Part shown: positions 16,618 to 25,438 of the stretch, piece by piece
Layout: every line of letters starts with the position of its first letter
Numbering within the stretch: the first letter of the stretch is position 1
Source: Nucisporomicrobium flavum
GTDB taxonomy: Bacteria; Actinomycetota; Actinomycetes; Mycobacteriales; Micromonosporaceae
Length of the DNA stretch: 64,000 nucleotides
Reading direction: 5' to 3'
Assembly (NCBI RefSeq): GCF_016464385.1
Contig: NZ_JADMLH010000017.1
Location: 129,055 to 193,054 of the forward strand
Program-made: the position numbers and the translations under genes
Notes under the pieces: model-generated
Databases searched by the model: none
Told to the model about the DNA's origin: nothing
What the model saw: the letters and a program-made list of their open reading frames with translations, nothing else

Positions 16618-18468
16618 TCATGCCGCGTCCGCGTAGCACTCGACCACCGACACGTCGAGGGGGAACCGCACCTCCGTACCTCCGAACAGGAGCTCGCCCG
16701 CCCGGGCCGCGCTGTCCCGTACGGCCTCGACGACGCGGTCCGTCTCTTCGGCCGGGCAGTGCACCCCCACCTCGTCGTGCACGAACAGGACGATCTCGGC
16801 TCGCATACCGGTCAGGGCCGTCCGCAACGTGGCCAGGAGGACGAGGGCCCATTCGGCCGCCGTGGCCTGGATGACGAAGTTGCGGGTGAACCGGCCGCGG
16901 GCCCGGCCCTGGGCGCCGCCCTGGGGGGCTTCGGCGGACCCGGCTTCCTCGGGTGGGTCGAGACCCGCGTCGCGCCAGGCGGTGGAGGCGGGCGGGCAGG
17001 TGCGGCCCAGCCAGGAGCGCACGAGACCGCCGGCTTCGCCCGTGCGGGCGGCGGCCTCGACGTACTCGAAGGCGGTCGGGTAGCTCTGGCGCAGCACCGC
17101 CAGTGCGGGGATGGCCGCGCCGCCGGTCTGGCCGTACATGGCGCCGAGGAGGGCCACCTTGGCGCGGGGGCGGTCGCCGCCGAACGCGTCCGCGGCGAGG
17201 GCGGCGTACAGGTCGTCGGCCTCCCCCGCGGCGGCGAGGCGGGAGTCGCCGGAGACCGCGGCGAGGACGCGGGGCTCGAGCTGGCCGGCGTCGGCGACGA
17301 CGAAGCGCCAGCCGGGGTCGGCCACCACGGCCCGGCGGACCACCTTGGGCACCTGCAGCGCGCCGCCGCCGCGGGTGGCCCAGCGGCCCGAGACCACGCC
17401 GCCCGGCACGTACTCCGGGCGGAACCGACCGCCGCTGACCCAGGCGTCGAGCCAGGTCCAGCCGTGCGCCACCCAGATGCGGTAGAGCTCCTTGTATTCC
17501 AGGAGCGGCTTGACCGCCGGGTGCTCCACGCGCTTCAGCACCCAGGCGCGGGTGTTGGGCACGTCGATGCCCGCCCTGGCGAACGCGCGCAGCACCTCGG
17601 CGGGCGAATCCGGGTGCAGCCCGTGCATGCCGAAGGCGGCGTTGACCTCGGCGGTCAGCTCGGCGAGCCGGCGCGGCGGCCCGACCGGCTGCGGCGCGCC
17701 GAGCAGGCCGCGCAGCACCTCGTCGTGCACGTCGGCGCGCCAGGGCAGGCCGGTGTGCCCCATCTCGGCGCCGATGAGCGCGCCCGCGTTCTCGGCGGCC
17801 ACGAGGAGGGCGAAGCGGCCCGGATGGGCGGTCGCCCCGACCCGGCGGTGCTGGTCGGCATAGACCCGGACGAGCGCGTCGAGAACAACGAGCCCCGGGA
17901 CAGCGGACCCGGCGGACGCGCCGGACCCGACAGAAGCCGCGGAGGCAGCGGCCGAGGAGGCAGCAGACCCGGCGGACGCGCCGGATCCGGCAAAAGCCGC
18001 GGAGGCAGCGGGCGCGGAGGTAGCGGAAGCGGCCACCGCCAGCACGGCGGCATGCGCGCCGCCCGGGCCGCCGCCGGTGTCGAAGAGTGCCGCCTGCACC
18101 AGCCCGGGTGGCTCGGGCACCCGCGGCGGCGGATCGGGCGGCACCGCGACCCCGGTCAGCCGGGCGAACGCCGCGGCCAGCGACCGGGGCTCGCCCCAGC
18201 GGCCGGCGTGGCCGAGCAGCAGCGCCTCGGTCAGCTCGATGTCGTGGCAGCGGCCGACGCGCACGCCGGCGCGCAGCAGCGCCGGGTATGTCTCCGTGGT
18301 CGACGCCCAGAGCCAGCGGGGGTGGTCGGCGGCTTCGCGCTCGGCGATCGCCGCGGGCAGGTCGGTGACGCGGAGCGGCTCGGACGCGGGCGTGCCGTCG
18401 GGGCGCAGGGTCCGCAGCCATCCGGGACCCCGCCCGCCCTCGTCGTCGAACACCACCGCCACCAGCAC
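16618..18468 (-). CDS. Bifunctional 3'-5' exonuclease/DNA polymerase (family A, PolA-like)
   Basis: A 616-residue protein of the actinobacterial family that couples a degenerate exonuclease domain (about 1-125) to a DNA polymerase I palm. Polymerase motifs A, B and C are visible: VVADAGQLEPRVLAAVSGD, RAKVALLGAMYGQTGG and LFVHDEVGVHCP. In motif A the usual DxSQxE reads DAGQLE, and motif C keeps HDE. Between the two domains is an insert rich in Ala, Ser and Gly (about residues 150-195), encoded by a 60-bp tandem duplication. Only family-level function is known: DNA synthesis, perhaps in repair. The start GTG 18468 lies 4 nt after the upstream gene's stop, so the two are probably co-transcribed. 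Confidence 0.9.
   Translation of the reverse strand: MLVAVVFDDEGGRGPGWLRTLRPDGTPASEPLRVTDLPAAIAEREAADHPRWLWASTTETYPALLRAGVRVGRCHDIELTEALLLGHAGRWGEPRSLAAAFARLTGVAVPPDPPPRVPEPPGLVQAALFDTGGGPGGAHAAVLAVAASATSAPAASAAFAGSGASAGSAASSAAASAASVGSGASAGSAVPGLVVLDALVRVYADQHRRVGATAHPGRFALLVAAENAGALIGAEMGHTGLPWRADVHDEVLRGLLGAPQPVGPPRRLAELTAEVNAAFGMHGLHPDSPAEVLRAFARAGIDVPNTRAWVLKRVEHPAVKPLLEYKELYRIWVAHGWTWLDAWVSGGRFRPEYVPGGVVSGRWATRGGGALQVPKVVRRAVVADPGWRFVVADAGQLEPRVLAAVSGDSRLAAAGEADDLYAALAADAFGGDRPRAKVALLGAMYGQTGGAAIPALAVLRQSYPTAFEYVEAAARTGEAGGLVRSWLGRTCPPASTAWRDAGLDPPEEAGSAEAPQGGAQGRARGRFTRNFVIQATAAEWALVLLATLRTALTGMRAEIVLFVHDEVGVHCPAEETDRVVEAVRDSAARAGELLFGGTEVRFPLDVSVVECYADAA
17901..18020. repeat. 60-bp tandem duplication, two copies about 90% identical
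   Basis: 17901-17960 and 17961-18020 match at 54 of 60 positions by my count. The unit is in frame (20 codons) in the linker of the exonuclease/polymerase gene and adds an Ala/Ser/Gly-rich stretch. Confidence 0.85.
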
Positions 18469-18472
18469 GGAC

Positions 18473-19183
18473 TCATTCTGGAACAGGGGTACGACAATCC
18501 GCGCCGGACAGGCCGTCGATCAGCTCGGCACGCCGCGTCAGGTTCCGGCGTACGGTGACCGCCCGCTGCAGGTCGAGCGGCGGCACCCGGATCTCCCAGC
18601 CCCGCCAGCGCACGGTCTCGAGCCGGGCGGCAGCGGCCGGGCCGAAGTCGGTGGGTTCGGGGTCGTCCGCGACCGCTCCGACGCCGCCCACCCATTCCAC
18701 CCGGGCGCCGAGCACCGCCCGGCCGAACGATTCGCAGAACCAGTCGACGGCGGCGACCGGCTCCACCAGCCCGTCGAGGAGCAGGTCGCCGACGCGGGTG
18801 GCGTCCGCGCCGGAGACCACGAGGTCGAGGTCGCCGGGGGTGAGGGGCGCGCCGCGGACGGCGAGGGCGGCGCTGCCGGTCAGCCACCAGTCGGCCCGGG
18901 CGTCGCCGAGGCGCCGGCAGACGGTGGTGAGCGCGTCCTCCCACGGCACGGGGTCCAGGCCCGCGGCCTGTCGCAGCCACGGCTCGATCAGGCGCTGGAA
19001 GTTGTGCCAGGCCCGGTCCAGGTGCGGGGCGTCGCGCGGGAAGCTGCGCGCCCAGTGGCCGCCGGATGCGGTGAAGGCGGACTTGCGGACCGCGGGGATC
19101 AGCTCGTCGCCCACGTCCAGGAGGCGGAACTCGGTGCGGTCCGGGAGGTCGTGGCGTTCCGCTCGCAGCGTCATGGCCGCCAT
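18473..19183 (-). CDS. Nucleotidyltransferase-fold protein (AbiEii/MNT-like core), function unknown
   Basis: A 236-residue protein. The nucleotidyltransferase signature is WWLTGSAALAVRGAPLTPGDLDLVV, with the Gly-Ser and a DLD metal-binding pair at about residues 96-120. A C-terminal helical part includes VRWRGWEIRVPPLDLQRAVTVRRN, typical of this superfamily. It may transfer nucleotides to a small molecule, RNA or protein. No antitoxin-like partner is adjacent; the next gene, 4 nt on, is the PolA-like protein. The start is uncertain: ATG 19183 and 19174 are in frame, and an open TTG exists at 19204. None has a strong Shine-Dalgarno. Confidence 0.7.
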   Translation of the reverse strand: MAAMTLRAERHDLPDRTEFRLLDVGDELIPAVRKSAFTASGGHWARSFPRDAPHLDRAWHNFQRLIEPWLRQAAGLDPVPWEDALTTVCRRLGDARADWWLTGSAALAVRGAPLTPGDLDLVVSGADATRVGDLLLDGLVEPVAAVDWFCESFGRAVLGARVEWVGGVGAVADDPEPTDFGPAAAARLETVRWRGWEIRVPPLDLQRAVTVRRNLTRRAELIDGLSGADCRTPVPE

Positions 19184-19207
19184 GCGACCACACGGGTCCG
19201 ACAAGAA

Positions 19208-19243
19208 CGGGCGGCGCCGCTCCCCGAGGAACGGCGCCGCCCG
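19208..19243 (-). terminator. Hairpin terminator of the amino-sugar ABC operon
   Basis: A perfect 11-bp GC-rich stem (19208-19218 with 19233-19243) and a 14-nt loop, 12 nt after the stop of the last permease gene. There is no U-tract, as is usual for high-GC actinobacteria. Confidence 0.7.
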
Positions 19244-19255
19244 ATCGAGCTGTGG

Positions 19256-20188
19256 TTACTTGGTCGCGCCCGCGGTCAGGCCGGACTGGATCTGCCGCTG
19301 GAAGAACGCGTACACCAGGATCATCGGCAGGATCGAGAGGGTGAGCGCCGCGAAGAGCGCGGCCCAGTTGGCCTGGTAGCCCGCCGAGACGCTGATGTTC
19401 GCGATGCCCTGGGTGAGGACCCATTTCTGGTCCGCGCCCTGGCCCTGCATGATCGCGACCGGCAGCAGGTACTGGTTCCACTGGCCGACCACGTTGAAGA
19501 TCGTGATGCTGACCAGGCCGGACTTCGCCATCGGCAGCATGACCTGGAAGAACAGCCGGGTGTGCGAGGCGCCGTCGACGATCGCCGCCTCCGCGACCTG
19601 TTCCGGCAGCGTCTTGAAGAACGCCGTCATGAAGAACACGGTGAACGGCAGCGAGTAGGCGATGTAGACCAGGATCAGGCCGGTGTACGTGTTCAGCAGG
19701 TTGAGGTTCTGCAGGATCAGGAACAGCGGCACGATGGCCATGAAGACCGGGAACGCCAGCCCCGACACGAACAGGTAGTAGATGAAGCGGTTGCCGATGA
19801 ACTTGTAGCGGGCCAGCACGTACGCGGCCATCGAGCCGAACACCATGGTGCCGGTGGTGCTCAGGGCGACCACGAAGACGCTGTTGAAGAAGTACCGGCC
19901 GATGTGGGCCTCGGTCCACGCCGTCTTGTACGTCTCGAACGACAGCTTGCTCGGCAGGCTGAACGGCGCGTGCGTGAAGATCTCGGTGTTGCTCTTGAAC
20001 GACGCGAGGACCACCCAGATCAGCGGGGCGATCACGAGGATGCCCCACACGGCCAGCGCGACGTGGGCGAAGCCGCTGAAGAGCTTGATCTCGCGCTTGC
20101 TGCCGGACGCGGTGGCGGCGTGCCGGCGGCCGGGGTACGGCACGGTGCCGGGCGGCGGTGCGGAAACGTCGGTTCGCAGGTTGGTCAT
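19256..20188 (-). CDS. Carbohydrate ABC transporter permease (NgcG-like)
   Basis: A 310-residue MalG-type permease. The cytoplasmic N-terminus is about 35 residues, followed by six hydrophobic segments. The EAA loop LPEQVAEAAIVDGASHTRLF and the terminal FFQRQIQSGLTAGATK are diagnostic. GGGAG precedes ATG 20188. Third gene of the binding protein-permease-permease set. No ATPase gene is linked, so the importer must borrow one; the MsmK-type protein at 1209-2381 is the obvious candidate in this window. Confidence 0.93.
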   Translation of the reverse strand: MTNLRTDVSAPPPGTVPYPGRRHAATASGSKREIKLFSGFAHVALAVWGILVIAPLIWVVLASFKSNTEIFTHAPFSLPSKLSFETYKTAWTEAHIGRYFFNSVFVVALSTTGTMVFGSMAAYVLARYKFIGNRFIYYLFVSGLAFPVFMAIVPLFLILQNLNLLNTYTGLILVYIAYSLPFTVFFMTAFFKTLPEQVAEAAIVDGASHTRLFFQVMLPMAKSGLVSITIFNVVGQWNQYLLPVAIMQGQGADQKWVLTQGIANISVSAGYQANWAALFAALTLSILPMILVYAFFQRQIQSGLTAGATK

Positions 20189-20207
20189 CTCAGGCTCCCG
20201 GTGCGGC

Positions 20208-21119
20208 TCAGAGCTCGACGGATTCGCGCCGGGTGACCCGCAGGGTCAGCGCCGCGAACGTGATGGTGAGGAAGAACAGCACGACACCCATCGCCGAGGC
20301 GTAGCCGAACTGTGCGTAGTCCTGCATGTTGCGGAAGATTTCGAGGCCCAGGACGGTGGTCGCACCGTCCGGACCGCCCCGGTCCACGCTCATGACGTTG
20401 ACGAGGGCGAAGGCGTCGAACGCGGCGATGCCGAGGTAGACCCACGCGACCTGCAGCGTGTTCCACAGCAGCGGCAGCGTCACCTTGAAGAACAGCGTGC
20501 CGCGGGTGGCGCCGTCCAGCGCCGCGGCCTCGTAGATCTCGGTCGGGATGGAGCCCATGCCGGCCGAGAACAGCACCACGTAGAAGCCGACCGCCTGCCA
20601 GACGAGCACGGCGAGGATCGACCAGAGCGCCAGGTTCTTGTCGGCGAGGAACAGCACCGGTCCCGAGCCGAACTGGTTCAGGATGCCGTTGATCAGGCCG
20701 CTCTCGTCGGGCGAGTACACCCGGGCGAAGATGACGGCCACCAGGGCGAGCGCGAGCAGCTGGGGGAAGAAGAACACCACGCGGTAGAACTTCGACCCCC
20801 AGACGCCACGCGTACGCCCGCCCTTCGACCCGCCGCCCACGTTGAGCAGGAACGAGAAGAAGAGCGCCAGGACGATGGTGAACAGGGGCAGGAAGACGAG
20901 CAGCAGCGCGTGGTGCCGGATCGCCTTCCAGAACGTGTCGTCCTGGAACAGCTTCGTGAAATTGTCGAAGCCGATGTAGTTCACGTCCGGCGAGAAGCCC
21001 CGCCAGTTGGTGAACGACAGTTGGAACGCCTGAAGATACGCCGCGACCACGAACGTGCCGTAGATGGCCACCGGCACGATCAGGAAGCCGATGATGAACG
21101 GGTACCTGCCGTGCTTCAT
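20208..21119 (-). CDS. Carbohydrate ABC transporter permease (NgcF-like)
   Basis: A 303-residue MalF/UgpA-type permease. The first span is near residue 10-30 (FIIGFLIVPVAIYGTFVVAAYL), then the periplasmic FTNWRGF segment. The EAA loop is EIYEAAALDGATRGTLF, and the C-terminus is basic (RVTRRESVEL). It forms the pore with the NgcG-like permease 19 nt downstream. The binding protein's similarity to NgcE suggests N-acetylglucosamine or a chitobiose/amino-sugar substrate; that is inference. Confidence 0.93.
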   Translation of the reverse strand: MKHGRYPFIIGFLIVPVAIYGTFVVAAYLQAFQLSFTNWRGFSPDVNYIGFDNFTKLFQDDTFWKAIRHHALLLVFLPLFTIVLALFFSFLLNVGGGSKGGRTRGVWGSKFYRVVFFFPQLLALALVAVIFARVYSPDESGLINGILNQFGSGPVLFLADKNLALWSILAVLVWQAVGFYVVLFSAGMGSIPTEIYEAAALDGATRGTLFFKVTLPLLWNTLQVAWVYLGIAAFDAFALVNVMSVDRGGPDGATTVLGLEIFRNMQDYAQFGYASAMGVVLFFLTITFAALTLRVTRRESVEL

Positions 21120-21171
21120 GGTTCTCGTGCTCCGTTCGTGGTCGCGGATCAGGTCGTCGTCGAGGGGGAGA

Positions 21172-22605
21172 TCAGCGCTTGAACTTCTCGATGGAGGAGT
21201 CCTTCTTGACCGCGTCCGCGGCCTTCTGCATCCGCGTGCAGAACTTGTCGGCGGAGCCGCCCTGGTACATCAGCTCGTTGGTCGCCGCGCGCAGCTCGTC
21301 GTCCAGCTTCTTGTACCACGTGTCGAAGCGGAAGCTGAAGGTGTCGGCACCGGCGGCGCCGAGGGCCTTGTTGCCGGAGGTCAGACCGGGGCTGATCTCC
21401 ATGCCGTCGGTGGCGCCGGCCACGACCGTGAGGGTCTTGGTCAGCTGGGTGAAGCCCACAGCGCCGGCCTTGGAGAGCATGTGGCGCAGGAACTCCATGC
21501 CGCCGCGCGGGTTCTTGCCCTTGGCGGCGACGAAGTACTGCTCGCCGGCCGCGGCGTAGAGCGCGGTGACGGGCAGCTTGTCGGCGGTGGTGACGCTCGG
21601 GAGCGGCATCAGCTGGTAGTCGAAGCCGTCCGGGGTGTCCTTGGCCTGCTCGTTCTCCAGCCAGGAGCCGGAGGGGTAGAGGCCCACCTTGTACTGGTTC
21701 TGCTTGAGCTGGACCTCGGTGTGCTTCTGGCCGAGGAACGCCTTGTCCGAGTACTTCGCACCGATTTCGGCCCACGCGGCCGCGGCCTGCTTGACGGCGT
21801 CGTTGGTCCAGGCGCCGTCCTCGAGGTTGTCGATGTTCTTGAGGATGTCGGCGCCACCGATCTTCGCGGCGCTGGTCAGGATCACCGTGTACTGGTAGTA
21901 CGGCGCGTTGGCACCGGCGTACCCGTAGGGGGTGATGCCCTTGGCCTTCATGGCGTCGAGCAGCTTGGTGAAGTCCGCCCAGGTCGCCGGCACGGTCCAG
22001 CCGTTGTCCTTGAACAGCTTGCCGGAGTACCAGAGGCCGAAGACCGTGAACGCGTAGTTGAGCACGTACGGCTTGTCGTTGAACGTGCCCTGCTCGACGG
22101 TGCCCGGGATCAGGGTGTCCTTGACCGTCTTGCCGGCGATGTCGACCGACGGGGCGGCGTACAGGTCGGTCAGGTCCTGGACCTGGCCGGCCTGGACGAG
22201 GGCGCCCTGGTCCATCAGCTTCGAGCCGGAGTTGTTGATCATGTCCGGCGGGTTGCCCGCGGTGAACCGCGGCTGCACGACGGTCGAGATCTCCTCGGTC
22301 TGGTTGAACGTGACCTTGGAGTTCGGGAAGAGCTTGTTGTACGACGGGATGTCGACGTCCGTGGCGTACTTGGTGCCGAGACCACCGTTGAAGATCACGA
22401 TCTCCAGCGGCGCGTCCTCCTTGATGCCCAGCGGGTTCGTCGCCGAGACGGTGCCGGCCGGCTTGTCGGCCTTGTCGTCGTCACTGTCGCCGCCACCGAC
22501 GCACGCGCTCAGCATGCCGACGGCGGGGGTGGCCAGCAGGCCCACGGCGGCCACGCGGCGCAGCAGCGTCCGGCGGTCGACCTCGGGCTTGAAGATCTCG
22601 GACAT
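21172..22605 (-). CDS. NgcE-like amino-sugar-binding lipoprotein
   Basis: A 477-residue solute-binding protein. The signal has a twin-arginine-like motif (DRRTLLRR) followed by a hydrophobic core and the lipobox LSAC near residue 35. It may therefore be exported by Tat and then lipidated. The mature start NPLGIKEDAPLEIVIFNGGLG, then QPRFTAGNPPDMINNSG and YPSGSWLENEQ, closely follow the NgcE family, known in Streptomyces for GlcNAc/diacetylchitobiose uptake. GAGGAGAAAG precedes ATG 22605. First gene of the operon ending at the 19208-19243 hairpin. A MurR/RpiR-type regulator gene lies immediately upstream on the same strand. Confidence 0.9.
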   Translation of the reverse strand: MSEIFKPEVDRRTLLRRVAAVGLLATPAVGMLSACVGGGDSDDDKADKPAGTVSATNPLGIKEDAPLEIVIFNGGLGTKYATDVDIPSYNKLFPNSKVTFNQTEEISTVVQPRFTAGNPPDMINNSGSKLMDQGALVQAGQVQDLTDLYAAPSVDIAGKTVKDTLIPGTVEQGTFNDKPYVLNYAFTVFGLWYSGKLFKDNGWTVPATWADFTKLLDAMKAKGITPYGYAGANAPYYQYTVILTSAAKIGGADILKNIDNLEDGAWTNDAVKQAAAAWAEIGAKYSDKAFLGQKHTEVQLKQNQYKVGLYPSGSWLENEQAKDTPDGFDYQLMPLPSVTTADKLPVTALYAAAGEQYFVAAKGKNPRGGMEFLRHMLSKAGAVGFTQLTKTLTVVAGATDGMEISPGLTSGNKALGAAGADTFSFRFDTWYKKLDDELRAATNELMYQGGSADKFCTRMQKAADAVKKDSSIEKFKR

Positions 22606-22705
22606 TCGCTTTCTCCTCAGATGTTGATGCGGTGCCGGGTCGGCCGGCGACGGCGCGTGCCGCCGGACCGGATGAGAAAAGGACGGTTCATAGGGACGTT
22701 CGTCT

Positions 22706-23671
22706 TCAAGGTGCGGAACCCCCGTCCTTGACGGCTTTGTGGCCGTGGACGGCTTGCGCGGTGCGCTGGAAGGCCGCGTGCGAACGTTCGTGGGTCCGCT
22801 GGGCGACGGCGACGTAGAGCAGGTCCAGCACGACCAGTTGGGGGTGCCGCGCGGAGAGCGCGTCGGGCCGGAAGGTGGTGGCCTGCGTGGCGGTGAGCAG
22901 GACGATGTCGGCCAGTTCGGCGAGGGGCGAGGCCGGGAAACTGGTCAGGGCGATCGTGGTCGCGCCTCGGCTGCTGGCTTCGGCGAGCAGCTCGATGGTC
23001 TCGCCGGTCTCGCCGCTGTGCGAGATGCCCAGCGCGACGTCCCCGGCCCGGGACAGGGCGGCGCTGGCGAGGCCGTTGTGCACGTCGGTCCAGGCCCAGG
23101 CGGCGACGCCGATGCGGTGCAGGCTGAACTGCATCTCCTCGCCGACCAGCGCGCTGCCGCTGGCGCCGAAGATGTTGACTCGCTGGGCGCCGGCGATGGC
23201 GACGGCGGCCCGTTCCACCTCGGCGAGGTCGAGCAGCGCGGCGGTGTCGTGCATCGCGCGGGTATCGGCGGCCATTATCTGGGCGAGCACCCGGTCCAGC
23301 GGGTCGCCGGGCTGGATCTCGCGGCCGATGTCGACGGTCCACCCCGCGGAGCGGGCCAGGCCGCTCTCCGCGGCGATGCCGAGCCGCAGGTCCGCGTACC
23401 CGTCGAAGCCGAGGGCCCGGCAGAAGCGGGTGACCGTGGCGGGCGAGGTGCCGCTGCGCTCGGCCAGCTCGACGATCGTCGCGCGGGACGCGGCGGCGGG
23501 GTTGGTGAGGACCTGCTCGGCGACGCGCTGCAGGGCGCCGGTGAACTCCGGCAGCAGCGTGCGGACCCGGACGAGGACCCCGTCGTTGTTCGACAGGGCG
23601 GGCGCCTGGTCGCGCACCAGCGAGTCGACGACCGCTGTCATCGCGGCGCCGTCCGCATCCGGCTCGACCAT
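22706..23671 (-). CDS. MurR/RpiR-family transcriptional regulator
   Basis: A 321-residue regulator. The N-terminal HTH_6 domain covers about 40-110: LQRVAEQVLTNPAAASRATIVELAERSGTS then TVTRFCRALGF. A SIS phosphosugar-binding domain covers about 150-285, with VNIFGASGSALVGEEM and the LGISHSGETGETIELL loop that binds phosphorylated amino sugars. The probable effector is GlcNAc-6-P, MurNAc-6-P or similar, with control of the importer 100 nt downstream. GAGGGG lies 8 nt before ATG 23671. A GTAA-N6-TTAC dyad upstream (23708-23721) is a candidate autoregulatory site. Confidence 0.92.
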   Translation of the reverse strand: MVEPDADGAAMTAVVDSLVRDQAPALSNNDGVLVRVRTLLPEFTGALQRVAEQVLTNPAAASRATIVELAERSGTSPATVTRFCRALGFDGYADLRLGIAAESGLARSAGWTVDIGREIQPGDPLDRVLAQIMAADTRAMHDTAALLDLAEVERAAVAIAGAQRVNIFGASGSALVGEEMQFSLHRIGVAAWAWTDVHNGLASAALSRAGDVALGISHSGETGETIELLAEASSRGATTIALTSFPASPLAELADIVLLTATQATTFRPDALSARHPQLVVLDLLYVAVAQRTHERSHAAFQRTAQAVHGHKAVKDGGSAP

Positions 23672-23707
23672 GGGCCGTCCCCTCAGGTAGGAGTGTTAAC
23701 TGTCGCG

Positions 23708-23721
23708 GTAAAAGTTCTTAC
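23708..23721. promoter_or_regulatory. GTAA-N6-TTAC dyad, candidate RpiR operator
   Basis: GTAAAAGTTCTTAC, a perfect 4-bp-arm inverted repeat in an unusually A/T-rich patch, 37 nt upstream of the RpiR-type start. It is short, so chance occurrence is possible. Confidence 0.3.
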
Positions 23722-23960
23722 TGCGGGCCCCTTTCTGTCAAGACTGTGGGCGAAGTTTTCAAACCGTTACCAAGAGCAGCCGCCCCACAGCGGGCGAACG
23801 ACGGTCGGTTGACGTATGTCGATCCCTATATGACGCATACGGCGTGACCGCCATCACATGGTGCGGTCTGTGCCGTTTTGCTCATCGGCCGTTCGGCCCA
23901 TGGCGACTCCCCCGGCCGCATGCTGCGGCCGACCGGAGGACGATTCGACCCCCCAATGTG
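23722..23960. other. Intergenic region upstream of the RpiR-type gene
   Basis: The 350 nt from 23672 to 24021 lie between two leftward genes. They hold the GTAA-N6-TTAC dyad, a CRP-like GTGA-N6-TCAC dyad at 23844-23857 and the strong hairpin at 23961-23988. The middle is A/T-richer than the surroundings, as expected for a promoter. No ORF or RNA gene is convincing. Confidence 0.4.
23843..23858. promoter_or_regulatory. CRP-like dyad (GTGA-N6-TCAC)
   Basis: CGTGACCGCCATCACA has both GTGA and TCAC half-sites at CRP spacing but lacks the central TA of the actinobacterial consensus. It lies about 170 nt upstream of the RpiR-type gene. Confidence 0.3.
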
Positions 23961-23988
23961 AAACGCCCTCGCGATGACGAGGGCGTTT
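23961..23988 (-). terminator. Hairpin terminator after the MurD2 gene
   Basis: A perfect 11-bp stem (23961-23971 with 23978-23988) and a 6-nt loop. In the minus-strand transcript it ends with GCGTTT, and it is flanked by short A and T runs. It lies 33 nt beyond the MurD2 stop. Confidence 0.8.
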
Positions 23989-24021
23989 CGGGGGCGTGGC
24001 AAAAATTCTGCCCAGAACCGG

Positions 24022-25374
24022 TTAAGCGCTGTCGCGGACCGCCTGGGCGAAGACCTCGGAGCGGTGCTCGAAGTTGCGGAACCGGCCGTAGCTGGGCGCC
24101 GCCGGGGACAGCAGCACCACACCGCCGGACGGGGTCAGCTTGCGGGCCAGGCGTACGGCGGCGGGCAGGTCCTCGGCCGGCTCGGTCCGCACCCCGGGCA
24201 GCCCGGCCAGCTCCTCGAGGATCCGCGGGCCGCTGTCGGGCAGGCCGATGATCGTGAGCTCGCGGCCCCGCAGGTGCTCACGCAGGGGCGCGTAGTCCAG
24301 CCCCCGGTCGGTGCCGCCGACGAGGACGGTCAGCGGACGGCCCTCGTACGCGTCGATCGCGTGCATGGCCGAATACGGACTCGTGGAGAGCGTGTCGTCG
24401 ACGAAGGTCAGCCCGGACGGATCCTCGATCTCGGCCAGCCGGTGCGGCAGCCCCTCGAACGACGCGACCGCCACGCGCAGCTCCTCGACGCTGCCCAGCA
24501 CGTCCACGCCGATCCCGTCGAGCACGGCCAGGGCCACGCACAGGTTCCGGCCGTTGTGCTTGCCGCGCAGCTTGAGGGTGTCGCGGTGGAACAGCGGTTC
24601 GTCGCTGCAGTAGACGAGCTCGTCGTCGTCGATGCGGAACCGCGAGTCGCCGGCGCCGGCCGGGATCGCCGGGAAACCGTTGAGGTCGCGCGCCGCGATG
24701 GTCTCACGGACGAGCCGCTCGTCGGCGCCGTTGACCACGATCAGTTCCGGCCCGTGGGCGAGCAGGTTCAGCTTGTCCCGGTAGTACTCGCGCTCACCGC
24801 CGTGCGCGTCCAGATGCTCGGGGAACAGCGAGGTCACCACCGCCACCCGCGGCGAGTCGGTCAGGTCGCTGCACTGGTAGCTCGACAGCTCGAGCACGTA
24901 CTGCTCGGCGGGCGGCAGGTCGAGCAGCGGCACGCCGATGTTGCCGCCGAAGACGTTCGGCCGGCCCACCGCGGCCAGCAGGTGGCTGATCAGCGCCGAC
25001 GTGGTGCTCTTGCCCTTGCTGCCGGTGACGCCGACGGTCTTCCGGGCGTTGTCGGCCATCCACAGCGCGCTGCCGCCGGTGATCGTCACCCCGCGGCCCC
25101 GCAGGTCGGCCATCCACCGGTGGGTCTGCGGCACGCCCGGCGAGCGCACCACGACGTCGGCCGCGGCGAGCGTGGGGAACGCGTGCTCTCCCCCGGCCAG
25201 CGGCGCCAGCGCGGCCAGCTCGCCCTCCCACGGCACGGACAGGAAGTTCGCGCTGTCGTCCACCGCCATCAGGCGCGCGGGCCCATGCGCGGCAATCGCG
25301 GTCACGGCGGCCCGGCCCTCACGGCCGGTACCCCAGACGGCTACGGAACGTCCGCGCAGGTCTGCCAGGCGCAC
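24022..25374 (-). CDS. murD2: UDP-MurNAc-L-Ala--L-Glu ligase (MurD2)
   Basis: A 450-residue Mur ligase. An N-terminal Rossmann-like domain (SVAVWGTGREG at about 10) precedes the ATP loop TGSKGKST at about 117-124. The central ligase motifs ELSSYQCSDL and FPEHLDAHGG follow, then the C-terminal domain with FVDDTLSTSPYSAMHAI. Ordinary MurD adds D-glutamate. The divergent neighbour is MurL, the epimerase that works on the L-Glu product. The pair therefore implies the MurD2 role: adding L-Glu to UDP-MurNAc-L-Ala in the cytoplasm. GTG 25374 is chosen because GGGAG lies 7 nt upstream; the frame stays open to 25455 but would overlap the MurL start. A strong terminator follows. Confidence 0.88.
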   Translation of the reverse strand: MRLADLRGRSVAVWGTGREGRAAVTAIAAHGPARLMAVDDSANFLSVPWEGELAALAPLAGGEHAFPTLAAADVVVRSPGVPQTHRWMADLRGRGVTITGGSALWMADNARKTVGVTGSKGKSTTSALISHLLAAVGRPNVFGGNIGVPLLDLPPAEQYVLELSSYQCSDLTDSPRVAVVTSLFPEHLDAHGGEREYYRDKLNLLAHGPELIVVNGADERLVRETIAARDLNGFPAIPAGAGDSRFRIDDDELVYCSDEPLFHRDTLKLRGKHNGRNLCVALAVLDGIGVDVLGSVEELRVAVASFEGLPHRLAEIEDPSGLTFVDDTLSTSPYSAMHAIDAYEGRPLTVLVGGTDRGLDYAPLREHLRGRELTIIGLPDSGPRILEELAGLPGVRTEPAEDLPAAVRLARKLTPSGGVVLLSPAAPSYGRFRNFEHRSEVFAQAVRDSA

Positions 25375-25438
25375 AGCGAAACTCCCTTTGTCGAGTCGCA
25401 CTAGTATTGCCCGTCGGTCCGATGACAGGAGTTCGCGG

